Origin: Streptomyces sp. DH41
GTDB lineage: Bacteria > Actinomycetota > Actinomycetes > Streptomycetales > Streptomycetaceae
Assembly (NCBI RefSeq): GCF_029813785.1
Contig: NZ_JARVKY010000003.1
Location: 310,001-374,000 of the forward strand
DNA: 64,000 bases
Direction of reading: 5' to 3'
The position numbers and the translations under genes are program-made. A model generated the notes under the pieces. That model saw only the letters and a program-made list of their open reading frames with translations, was not told where the DNA came from and ran no database searches. This document shows positions 16,599 to 24,302 of the stretch, in pieces; the first letter of the stretch is position 1, and each line of letters starts with the position of its first letter.

Positions 16599-16969
16599 CA
16601 GGTGGTAGCGACCGCGGTCGATCGGTCACAGTCGGGAGCCTGGTTTGGTTTGAACCACGAGGCTGCCCGGATCCAGCGCTCCACAGGCGACGGTGGGGCA
16701 GCCCGTGGCGGGCCCACACGACCGCCTAATGCTTTGGGGCCGGATGAAGCCTCAGGCTGCCGGGTTCGTTGAACGACTTCCAGGTCGATGCAGAGGATGG
16801 CTCCGTGCTCAAGCATGATGTCCTCGCATACTGCGAGGCAGGTGCTCGAGCGGGTCCTTGGACGGCGAAGGCGCAACAGCCGGATTCTACGCGGAACCGC
16901 AGGTGGGGAACCTTCTTGCCCAAGAGAGATCGATGTTCCTCTCGGCATCTTCGAGCGTTTGGAGTGTTG

Positions 16970-17172
16970 GTGTACAGTGACCTACGCCCCTGACCTGCGG
17001 AAAGCTGGCGGGGAGCCGTCTTCTAGGAGTCCAAGGTGCTGCGTACTCTGTTCAAGTCCAAGATCTAGCGTTTGGGTGTTTTCGCAGGTCAGAGGCTTGA
17101 TTGCCCCGCTCAGGTCAGCAAACGGTCAGCATCGGGCGCGGGAGCGTCCCAGCTCGCTGACGGGTGACCTCG
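16970..17172. repeat. Copy B of the integrase attachment/leader repeat
   Basis: About 200 bases nearly identical to copy C, which precedes the intact integrase at 34.4 kb. Shared parts in order: gtgtacag, a ctgacctgc block, AGGAG, a 33-bp mini-ORF, gcaggtcagagg, and the paired motif aggtcagcaa...ggtcagcatc at 17,112-17,133. No integrase follows copy B. This marks the likely left limit of the duplicated mobile segment. Confidence 0.7.
17036..17068 (+). CDS. 10-codon mini-ORF resembling the PanD N-terminus (copy B)
   Basis: GTG-initiated mini-ORF with AGGAG six bases upstream, encoding MLRTLFKSKI followed by TAG. Aspartate 1-decarboxylase (PanD) of actinomycetes typically begins MLRTMFKSKIHRATVTQ, so this looks like a panD 5' end cut after codon 10. 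It is more likely an attachment-site footprint than a functional peptide. Confidence 0.45.
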   Translation: MLRTLFKSKI

Positions 17173-17456
17173 ACAGGTCTCTGGCTCCCACCAGGCCGCA
17201 GCCGGTCCCACCGCGGCGGCCCTCCGCGTGACCTGCTGCGTCATGATCGCCCGCGCCCACGATCGGGGCTGGTTCCGGGTCTGCAGGGCCGCCGGTTGCC
17301 GCGCCACCTGGGGGCCGGCGCGGGTAGGCGATGTTGCGCTGAGCGCCCACTGGGTCGGATGTCCGCGTGAAGGGCGGGCGGCCGCCCGACCCGTACGTAC
17401 GACGGGGGACCCCCGTATCCGCCATGCCGCCGCCTCTCAGCAGCGATACTGGATGC

Positions 17457-17819
17457 ATGGACGCGACGATCACCGCCCCCCGCGCCGAGGTGCTGCGGGA
17501 CCGCTACCGCAGCCGACTGCCCGAGCGCTTGCAGGAGCTGGCAGGCCCCGTCGAGGGCGACGTGGACCTGCCGCTCCACATCGTCTGGTCCGGGCGGACG
17601 AGCTACAGCCTGGACCGTCCGAAGTCCCGCATGACGCTCTACCGGACCGTCCTCGCCGAAGGACAGAGTGGGGACCTGGTGGCCCTCCTGCACCACCGGC
17701 TGCTCGCCGAGCAGTGGCCCGTGCTGCGGCGCTTGATCAGTCCCTACATCCGCGAGGCCTGGGAGGACGCCTTCCCCGAGCTGTTCCGCACCGCTCCGGC
17801 CGACACGACCGTCGCGTGA
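17457..17819 (+). CDS. Hypothetical protein paired with AbiEii-like nucleotidyltransferase
   Basis: A 120-residue soluble protein beginning MDATITAPRAEVLRDRYRS. I do not recognise a domain. It overlaps the next gene by four bases (GTGA), so translation is coupled. The ATG has no ribosome site; a GATACT box seven bases upstream looks like a -10 element, so the message may be leaderless. By position it could be the antitoxin or a regulatory partner of the nucleotidyltransferase, but it lacks the winged-helix motifs of classical AbiEi. Confidence 0.7.
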   Translation: MDATITAPRAEVLRDRYRSRLPERLQELAGPVEGDVDLPLHIVWSGRTSYSLDRPKSRMTLYRTVLAEGQSGDLVALLHHRLLAEQWPVLRRLISPYIREAWEDAFPELFRTAPADTTVA

Positions 17820-18475
17820 AGCTCACTCCGCTCCACGAGCGTCTCCTCGCCGACATTCTCGACCTCGGCTCCCCCTACCCTCTGGTCCTCACCGGCGGAT
17901 ACGCCGTGCAGGCCCACGGCCTGGTCGAACGCTTCAGCCGTGACCTCGACGTCGCCACCGAGAACCCCGCTCCGATGCAGGAGATCGTCGCCTCACTCAC
18001 AGCAGGCCTCAGCGCGCGCGGATGGCGGACCACTCACGTCCAGACCGATCCGCTCAGCGGCCGGTTCCTCGTCACCGATCCGGACACCGGCGAGGAGTGC
18101 GAGGTCGACGTCCTCAAGGAGGCGTTCTGGGCCCCGCCCGCCCAGACCCCCTACGGCCCCGTTCTTTCCCTCGACGACGTGATCGGCACCAAGGTCCGTG
18201 CCCTCGCCGACCGCGGCACCGTCCGCGACCTCATTGACGTCCAGGCTGCCTCCCGCCACCGCTCCACCGCCGACCTCGAATCCCTGGGCCGCCGTCGCGC
18301 CCACGACGAGTTCAGCCTCGAAGACCTCCGGGACCGGCTCATCGGCGCTGACTGGTACGAGGACGAGGACTACACCGCGTACGGGCTCACCCCCCGGCAG
18401 ATCGAAGAACTCAAGGCGTGGGCGCTGGAGTGGGCGGAGGACCTGGGCGCACGGATCCATGACGAGAACGCCTGA
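17816..18475 (+). CDS. Nucleotidyltransferase, AbiEii/AbiGii toxin family
   Basis: A 219-residue member of the DUF1814/AbiEii nucleotidyltransferase superfamily. The active-site GG motif is LTGGYAVQAHG near residues 22-32, and the catalytic acidic pair is FSRDLDVATE. Further acidic residues in EECEVDVLKE and a helical C-terminus fit the family. AbiEii proteins can act as toxins that modify tRNA or other RNA in type IV toxin-antitoxin and abortive-infection systems. The coupled upstream gene and island location support a defence or stabilisation role, but enzymatic activity is inferred. Confidence 0.8.
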   Translation: MKLTPLHERLLADILDLGSPYPLVLTGGYAVQAHGLVERFSRDLDVATENPAPMQEIVASLTAGLSARGWRTTHVQTDPLSGRFLVTDPDTGEECEVDVLKEAFWAPPAQTPYGPVLSLDDVIGTKVRALADRGTVRDLIDVQAASRHRSTADLESLGRRRAHDEFSLEDLRDRLIGADWYEDEDYTAYGLTPRQIEELKAWALEWAEDLGARIHDENA

Positions 18476-18623
18476 GAGGTGGTCATCGTGTCCATCCCCT
18501 CTACCGCCGTTGCAACCAGAGGATGCGGTGTAGCCAGCAGGTTCCAACCGGGAGTCGTCCACGGTGGGTGGCTGCCCTGCACGACGGATGTGCATGGCGG
18601 CCGAGCGATACCCCGCAGTGGAC

Positions 18624-18986
18624 TCACGGCGAAACCGGGCTGCGGTAACGGTTAAACACTGCATCCCGCTCCCACTCCCAGGTCCAGTCCGGGTCCCGAC
18701 GGTGGAACTCGGTAACGGCCAGCTCGAAGAATTGGTCGGAAGGCTTCCGGCTGGATCCATTGACTACCAGCGCTGACAGCATCGGCTCGGGACCGGTGCT
18801 GTCCCGGCGGCAGACGTCTGCCAGCAGAAGCGACATCATCCGGCCGTGGTAGTGCACCCGGTGCTCCGGTGCCACGGCCTCGCTCAGCGCCTTGTAGGTG
18901 TCGGTCCGGCCCTCTCGGGCCCACCCCTTCAGTATCACTACCATGGCGTCCCGGGCAGCCATGTAGTCCGCATCTCCGTACTTCAT
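18624..18986 (-). CDS. Hypothetical protein, actinomycete island type
   Basis: A 120-residue soluble protein beginning MKYGDADYMAARDAMVVILK with a very strong GGAGGGGG before the ATG. It ends in an HRRDPDWTWEWERDAVF segment. The central LSALVVNGSSRKP...FFELA pattern recurs in small actinomycete proteins of unknown function. It lies convergent to the AbiEii gene and divergent from the HNH nuclease gene. No catalytic motif is evident. Confidence 0.68.
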   Translation of the reverse strand: MKYGDADYMAARDAMVVILKGWAREGRTDTYKALSEAVAPEHRVHYHGRMMSLLLADVCRRDSTGPEPMLSALVVNGSSRKPSDQFFELAVTEFHRRDPDWTWEWERDAVFNRYRSPVSP

Positions 18987-19184
18987 CTGAGCCCCCTCCA
19001 GCCGACTGGAGCGACACGGTATCGAGTCGGGGCGGTGCCGAGGTTGGATCTGAAAAGTTGCCCGCTGCCGCCTCGAGGCCGGGGGAGCGGGGACGTCCAC
19101 CGCGACGTCCGGCTCGCCCCTCCGATTGTCAGTGCCGCCTCCTACGATCGCCGCTGATCAGCCTGCAGCAACGGAGGGGGTGTG

Positions 19185-19718
19185 ATGGACGAGATCCGTC
19201 GCGGCGAGCGAGGCAAGCAGAAGACCTGGCAGTGGCTCATGGTCCTGACGGCGCATCGGAGCTTGTGTGTCTACTGCGGTCGTTCTGCGGCCACCACGAT
19301 TGACCACGAGAAGCCCATCATTGATATCGGAGCAGACGTCTGGTGGGACTTCGTTCCAGCCTGCGAAGACTGCAATCGCTGGAAGAAGGGCCGTACCGCA
19401 CGGCGATGGGTGGCCGACATGGATCTCCATCACAGGTATCCGGAGGCAGGCTTCGGAACTCGAGGTATGCCTCCCAGGGTGTACGCCGGCATCACAAGAC
19501 GTGTGGAGCGTGTGCAGCGAGAGATAGCCGACATGGACCGGCGCGAGTGGTTCCAGCTGCACTACGGCCGTGAGAAGCACCGGAACAAGGCCGAGCTGTT
19601 CGAGATCCTCGATCGCTGCAAGGCCGAGCTGCGAGGCTATCCTCACTATCCTTGGCGGACGCCGAAAATGAGGACTTCGCGGACCGTCTGTACGCGCCTG
19701 ATCTGCTGCGGTTACTAG
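19185..19718 (+). CDS. HNH endonuclease, probably frameshifted near the 3' end
   Basis: A 177-residue frame with a zinc-stabilised HNH fold: CVYCGRSAATTIDHEKP supplies the first cysteine pair and catalytic Asp-His, and CEDCNRWKKGR the second pair. These nucleases cut DNA with one metal and occur in restriction and homing systems. GGAGGGGG precedes GTG-ATG; the ATG is chosen. After about base 19,665 the annotated frame turns into an unlikely RTVCTRLICCGY tail, while the -1 frame reads ENEDFADRLYAPDLLRLLAS and stops at 19,759. A one-base indel or programmed shift is likely. Confidence 0.75.
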   Translation: MDEIRRGERGKQKTWQWLMVLTAHRSLCVYCGRSAATTIDHEKPIIDIGADVWWDFVPACEDCNRWKKGRTARRWVADMDLHHRYPEAGFGTRGMPPRVYAGITRRVERVQREIADMDRREWFQLHYGREKHRNKAELFEILDRCKAELRGYPHYPWRTPKMRTSRTVCTRLICCGY

Positions 19719-19739
19719 CATCCCAAGGCAAAGCATTTG

Positions 19740-19880
19740 GTGGCTTTCCTGGAACCTGAGGAGCGTGCTGCCTTCAAGCGAGCTGTGTTCAACGAGCGCG
19801 TCCATGAGGGGGACGTGCTCGGTCGGCTCATCCGTGAGTACCTGTCTGCCAGAGAGCGCGACCGCCATGGCGTGACGTAG
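19740..19880 (+). CDS. Small ORF, ribbon-helix-helix-like
   Basis: A 46-codon frame beginning VAFLEPEERAAFKRAVFNER and continuing GDVLGRLIREYLSARE has the strand-helix-helix pattern of small CopG/ParG-type regulators. A TTG one codon earlier is an alternative start. It overlaps the shifted 3' end of the HNH frame, suggesting translational coupling. Shortness makes it uncertain. Confidence 0.4.
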   Translation: MAFLEPEERAAFKRAVFNERVHEGDVLGRLIREYLSARERDRHGVT

Positions 19881-20165
19881 CTGCAGGGGAGGGGCACAAC
19901 CCGCTTCGGACTCCAGTCGGTCGAGGGCGTTCCCGTCGCTTTCCATCGCACTCGACGGTTTCGTGTGAGTAAGCTGTGGAAGCCAGATCCGGACTCCCGA
20001 CAGCACCGGGGGAACCAGCCAGCGCTCTAGTCTTTTACCGTCCGGAGGCGCGTAAGCAGCGTGCCCACCAGCGGAACTCCACCCGCTTGCACGCACGTTT
20101 TCCGTGCCCCCGTCGTTCGGAGTGCCTCCGGCCCGGGGTTCCGCGGCGCCCTCGCGCAAGCAGGC

Positions 20166-20588
20166 TCAGCAGTTCGGCCACCTGAGCGGGTGACAGCGGA
20201 GGGGAGGAGGGTGTCGGTCCGCCCTCCGGGACAGGCCGATCCAGGAGTGGTGCTCGGCGTTGTTGCGGACGCGCTGCACGATGGCGGCGAGGACACCGCC
20301 GTACCCGGGGGCGATCTCCGGGTGCCGGTACACCTCTGCCTCCCGCAGTGAGATCACCTCCTCGGTGAGCGTGGTAATCCGTTCACGTACCTCCTTGCGC
20401 TGTCCCGCAAGTTGGCGGATCTCGTCCCGCAACTGCTCCGGGTCGCTGGCGGCGACCTGGTCTGTCAGGGCGTTGATCGTCCGCTCCAGTTCGTCCGCCC
20501 CGTCCTGGCGGGCGGAGCTGAACCCACGCAGGACCACACCCAAACCCAAAGCCGTTCCACCGACCTGGCGCTTCACCGCGTGGCTCAT
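20166..20588 (-). CDS. Coiled-coil hypothetical protein
   Basis: A 140-residue protein beginning MSHAVKRQVGGTALGLGVVL. It has a long predicted coiled coil (DELERTINALTDQVAAS, then QRKEVRERITTLTEEVISL) and then RHPEIAPGYGGVLAAIVQRV. No known domain is recognised. The last 25 residues look unnatural; an alternative frame there reads PPLSPAQVAELLSLLARG, so the true C-terminus may be shifted. It is divergent from the zinc-ribbon gene. Confidence 0.5.
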   Translation of the reverse strand: MSHAVKRQVGGTALGLGVVLRGFSSARQDGADELERTINALTDQVAASDPEQLRDEIRQLAGQRKEVRERITTLTEEVISLREAEVYRHPEIAPGYGGVLAAIVQRVRNNAEHHSWIGLSRRADRHPPPLRCHPLRWPNC

Positions 20589-20637
20589 GGCATCGCCACA
20601 TTTCTGTGCGTATTCTCCGCGGGGAGAGGGTTGGGTA

Positions 20638-20995
20638 ATGATGGCGATCTTTGACAAGTTGTTGAGCGGCATTGGCGGTAGCTCGGATCCGTCGTTGTCC
20701 ATCGTGCGGCAGCACGTTGAAGAGCGGTGGCACGTACGGTCAAGGCTACGAGTGCCCGACGTGCACTGACGGCGTCGTGTACCGCATCGAAGGCGGCAAC
20801 CTCAACGGTTATGGGGGCAACCGTGAGCATGGTGGCAGCAGCTGCGAGGTGTGTCAGTCGTCGTTGTCGAGCGGCACGTCGTATCTTCCCTACGAAAACG
20901 GCAGCAATTCGCACGCGTACATCAGGTGTCCTTCGTGCGGCCACGAGAACATTCGATACGGGTTCGGCGAGGACTGGTACGGCAACGCCCAGTAG
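20638..20995 (+). pseudogene. Zinc-ribbon protein gene with an internal frameshift
   Basis: GGAGAGGG lies before an ATG-ATG start encoding MAIFDKLLSGIGGSSDPS. About 15 codons in, the useful frame moves by one base to CPSCGSTLKSGGTYGQGYE, then CPTC, CEVCQSS and CPSCGHEN, giving four CxxC knuckles (two treble-clef or zinc-ribbon modules). The downstream frame has only a weak TTG start and no ribosome site of its own. One extra base between 20,660 and 20,690 explains both halves. It could be a real mutation or a sequencing indel. Confidence 0.6.
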
Positions 20996-21073
20996 CGGAG
21001 TATCGCGGCGACCATTTTCCTTGCACAAGTCGCTGCCGCACTCTGCCGTATGCTCAGCACGGGGAGGGGGGAC

Positions 21074-21784
21074 ATGAGCGGGCAGACCGTGCGTGTCGGC
21101 GGCCGAAGCGTGGCGCTGGACCAAGCCACGCAGTGGATATGGCAGTACTTCGACGCTGAGGCGAACCGGGCGGCTGCTGTCGCGGTGAAGGGCAGACCGT
21201 ATGCGTTCCCCGTCTACGATCGGATGGACACCGGAAGCGGGCCAAACGAACTCAACGACGGGGACCTGCTGGCACCGGTGTTGCTGAACGTCACGCCGAA
21301 GCTACATGCCGTCCTGAACCTCCAAGCTGTGCGCCCAGACCTGGAGGCAGTGCTCGCGGCGATCCCACCAAAGCTCACGCTGCAAGATGCGGTCGCCTCC
21401 GGCGCGCACACGGAGCCGTTGCACCGCATCGGCGGCCTGCTCGACGGTCCAGCCCAGCTCCGTGGGGCGGGCGGTACGATTCTGATGAAGATCATGCACC
21501 GCAAGCGTCCACTGCTCTTGCCGCTCTACGACACCCAGGTCTATGCCTGCTACTGCGGGCCCGGTGCTCGGTACCCGATCAAGAAGTCTCCCCAGCGCAC
21601 CTGGGCACAGTTCCTCCGACTTCTCGGCGATGCCATGGCGCGCGACCTAGACGAGCAGCCGGATACGTGGAAGACGCTGATGGGATGTGCTCCGGACGGC
21701 GTGAGCGTGCTGCGCGTCTTGGACGTCGTCGCATGGAACCTGGGTGGCGATCCCGAGAGCATCCAACTGAGTCATCTGACTTGA
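21074..21784 (+). CDS. DUF6308-like hypothetical protein
   Basis: A 236-residue soluble protein preceded by an exceptional GGGGAGGGGG site. The stretches QWIWQYFDAEANRAAAV, YAFPVYDRMDTG and NELNDGDLLAPVLLNV match what I recall of the DUF6308 family of actinomycetes, which has no known activity. ILMKIMHRKRPLLLPLYDTQV in the middle is a helix-rich core. It lies in the island near HNH, HEPN and STAND genes, so a defence-related role is possible but unsupported. Confidence 0.65.
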   Translation: MSGQTVRVGGRSVALDQATQWIWQYFDAEANRAAAVAVKGRPYAFPVYDRMDTGSGPNELNDGDLLAPVLLNVTPKLHAVLNLQAVRPDLEAVLAAIPPKLTLQDAVASGAHTEPLHRIGGLLDGPAQLRGAGGTILMKIMHRKRPLLLPLYDTQVYACYCGPGARYPIKKSPQRTWAQFLRLLGDAMARDLDEQPDTWKTLMGCAPDGVSVLRVLDVVAWNLGGDPESIQLSHLT

Positions 21785-21799
21785 ACGATGGCCAGGACA

Positions 21800-22600
21800 G
21801 TCTGACCGATCGGTGCGCCAACCGTCATGGCTGACTGTCGTTGGCTGGGGCATCAAGTGTGGCGGGCAGTGTCCAACCGGTGCGCAGGAGTGCCCCAGGT
21901 CACCGTCGCGGCGGTCGCGGTCGCGGTATGGCGAGCGGTGCGTGCTGCGGAGGCGGGTGTGGGTGCGGCGACGAGGGTTGTGGCGGTGGAGGTGAGTTCG
22001 GAGACGAGGTCTCCGTCCGCGCTGGCGAAGGGGCCGATTGTCCAGGGCGCTCGGTCGAGGTCTTCTCCGCCGTACAACGTCCCTCAGTCGGCTGCGGTGT
22101 GCGGGGTGGACTCGAAGACGATGGTCCGGTCTGATGCTGCCCAGGTGGTGCGGGCGGGGCGGTGACCACGTCCCGGGTAGCGTCGTGTAGGACGTCGTTC
22201 GGGTGGCTCACGGTGGTGAGGGGCGGGGCGTCGAGGTGCTGGACCTCGCCCGGGTGAGGGGCACGGGGGTGTTGATGGTGAGGGTGGTGCCAGAGGTGCT
22301 CTCCGAAGCCGTCGTAAATGCGATGGTCCAGACGAGGTTTCGGTACGGTGGCGTGCTTTGTCGAACTCGACTCGTACGGTGAGGGATTCGTGGGAGGCAA
22401 TGGTTCCTTTCGTGGGCGGTACGAAGCGCTTTCGACCCGTCCCCAGGTGCTCAGGGCCAGCCGAGTTGCCTCCTCGTCAGACTTCGACTCTCCAAGAATG
22501 ACGACGCGGAGAAACACGGCCACACGGCGTGAAGGAGCGCCGACGATTGGCACATCGTCATGCCTTGCACCAATTGTGCCAGGCACGCCTTCTGTGGTCG
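21800..22600 (-). pseudogene. Decayed coding region, minus strand
   Basis: Between the DUF6308-like and HEPN genes, coding-like stretches appear on the minus strand in different frames: PSRRVAVFLRVVILGESKSD, then TKGTIASHESLTVRVEFDK, then NLVWTIAFTTASESTSGTT, and finally GEDLDRAPWTIGPFASADG to a stop near 21,850. One stop codon and at least two frame changes interrupt it. This is best read as a broken gene of unknown family. Confidence 0.35.
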
Positions 22601-22670
22601 TGACGCAGTCCCGACCACGTCCGGTGGACTGGTGTTGTTGGCGGCCACCCTTCTCCTCGTGGTGTGCCGC

Positions 22671-23987
22671 TCACGGTCGGTTGGGCCGGAAGGTCGACGA
22701 GGGGAGTCGTACAGAGGGCAGGTGTACTGCCCGGATCGGTCCGAGAGCGACTGCAGCAGCTCGGTGGGCCTCGTCGTAGGTGCCGGAGCCTAGGAACTCA
22801 GCGGAGCAGGCAGGGCAGTCTCCGGGGCGGCGGGTGTGACCGGCGCTGCGATCTCCGGAGCCTCGTACGTGCGCGAAGGCGTCATCGGGAAAGTCAGCGC
22901 GCACGGCATGCCAGACCCCGGCGCGCTCGTCGTCGGGCAGCCCGGCCGCTACCGCCGGCCGCATCGGCGGCAGAAGGCGCCCGTGGTCCTGGACGAGAAA
23001 TACCCGGTCGGTGAAGTCGACGCTGTCCCCGTCGGGGCGCTCCTGCTCCAGCCAGGCTCGGGCCTCCTCGCGCGTGCCTGGCCCCCACAGGTACTCCGTG
23101 GGGAAACGCGTGGTCTCGTAGCGGGAGTCGAACTCCGCCCAGTAAGCATCGTTCCAGCGACTGCCTGGGATGAACGGGATGGCTCGCACGACGACGTGCT
23201 GGTACTCGTCGTCGCTCTCCTGATCTTCCACGGGGTCGGGGACAGTGAGGGCGCTGGCGGGCTCCATCCGTGTTCGCCCCGAACCGTTCCAGCTCAGCAC
23301 GACGATCTCCCGACGCAGAGGCGCCGGGTACAGGCGCCCATCGGGAGTGGCCTGCCCCCACAGCTGATTGATCAGCTCCGCCAGGTCACGCACCGTCCGG
23401 GCCGCCCCGCCAGGGGTGTCGACATGGTGGCCGGACGGGTGGGCAACGTAGTTGCGCAGCTTGGCCAGCGCGTCTTCGACCGCACGGCTGCGCCGCCCCC
23501 GGAGCAGACCCGCCGTACGCGCCCACAGCCGGAGCCCGTGCAGCATCCCGTTGAACTCGATGGCCTGGTCGGCGACGACCAGCCTCGCGCGTTGCCGCGT
23601 CATCCTGTCCGCCCGCTTCTTGACGTCGTCGTACGACGTGACGGTGTAGGAGACGTCGGGGGCCGGAGTAAGACGGAAGGTCACGGTGCCGGCGGACCAC
23701 TCCATGAAGCGGTCGCGCAACGCCTGCTCGTAGATGAGGAGCGCCTGGTCGCCGACCACGGTGTACACGTCGTAGCACAGCACGCCGTAGGCGAAGACGG
23801 TGCGCAGCCGCTCGAAGGAGTCGCGAGTCTCCGCCGCGACACCTTCTGCAAGGTCGCAGTCGGCGATCTGCTGCTGCTGAAACTCTGCGGCGTCCTCCGG
23901 TCTCATTCGGCCGCCGAGCCCGTAGGGGTTGAACGCCAACGACAGATCGTCTGCGGCGCGCAACTCCTCAAGCGTCTGGATCTGCAA
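22671..23987 (-). CDS. HEPN-motif protein, candidate defence RNase
   Basis: A 438-residue soluble protein of unknown family. The start chosen is TTG at 23987 because GAGGAG lies six bases upstream; earlier in-frame starts have no site. A helical central region contains ALAKLRNYVAHPSG with R178 and H183, an R-N-x3-H arrangement as in HEPN ribonucleases of toxin-antitoxin, CRISPR and abortive-infection systems. The C-terminal 150 residues are Trp-rich (DAYWAEFDSRYETTRFP) with a CPAC pair near the end. It is on the same strand as, and 315 bases downstream of, the large nuclease-STAND gene. Role inferred, not shown. Confidence 0.6.
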   Translation of the reverse strand: MQIQTLEELRAADDLSLAFNPYGLGGRMRPEDAAEFQQQQIADCDLAEGVAAETRDSFERLRTVFAYGVLCYDVYTVVGDQALLIYEQALRDRFMEWSAGTVTFRLTPAPDVSYTVTSYDDVKKRADRMTRQRARLVVADQAIEFNGMLHGLRLWARTAGLLRGRRSRAVEDALAKLRNYVAHPSGHHVDTPGGAARTVRDLAELINQLWGQATPDGRLYPAPLRREIVVLSWNGSGRTRMEPASALTVPDPVEDQESDDEYQHVVVRAIPFIPGSRWNDAYWAEFDSRYETTRFPTEYLWGPGTREEARAWLEQERPDGDSVDFTDRVFLVQDHGRLLPPMRPAVAAGLPDDERAGVWHAVRADFPDDAFAHVRGSGDRSAGHTRRPGDCPACSAEFLGSGTYDEAHRAAAVALGPIRAVHLPSVRLPSSTFRPNRP

Positions 23988-24302
23988 GTGGTTCTCCTCA
24001 AGATGGGAAACAGACCAGTATTCATCCCGGGGCCCCTTGGTGGCCACCCCTTTCCCTTTAGGGCCCGCCACCCCAGTTGTCCCTCGTCGCCCAAGCGAGG
24101 CGTTCGATGGCAAACCCAGTCGGGTCGCCGTCTGTGGGAGTCCCTCTGCGTCCTGCTACTCGTCCTGACCTGCGAGGGAGCAGCTCGCCAGCCGGGCTTT
24201 GAACGGATCCGGATGGGTGTGAATGCAACCCAAACTGCGGCCGGACCAAGCCCAAGTAGCGGCCGTCTCGGTATGGCGGTGAGTGCAGCTATGGCGACTG
24301 AA
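23988..24302. other. Gap between STAND and HEPN genes
   Basis: A 315-base spacer between two co-directional minus-strand genes. No gene was recognised. A weak HEPN-gene promoter could lie here, or the two genes may be co-transcribed. Confidence 0.35.
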
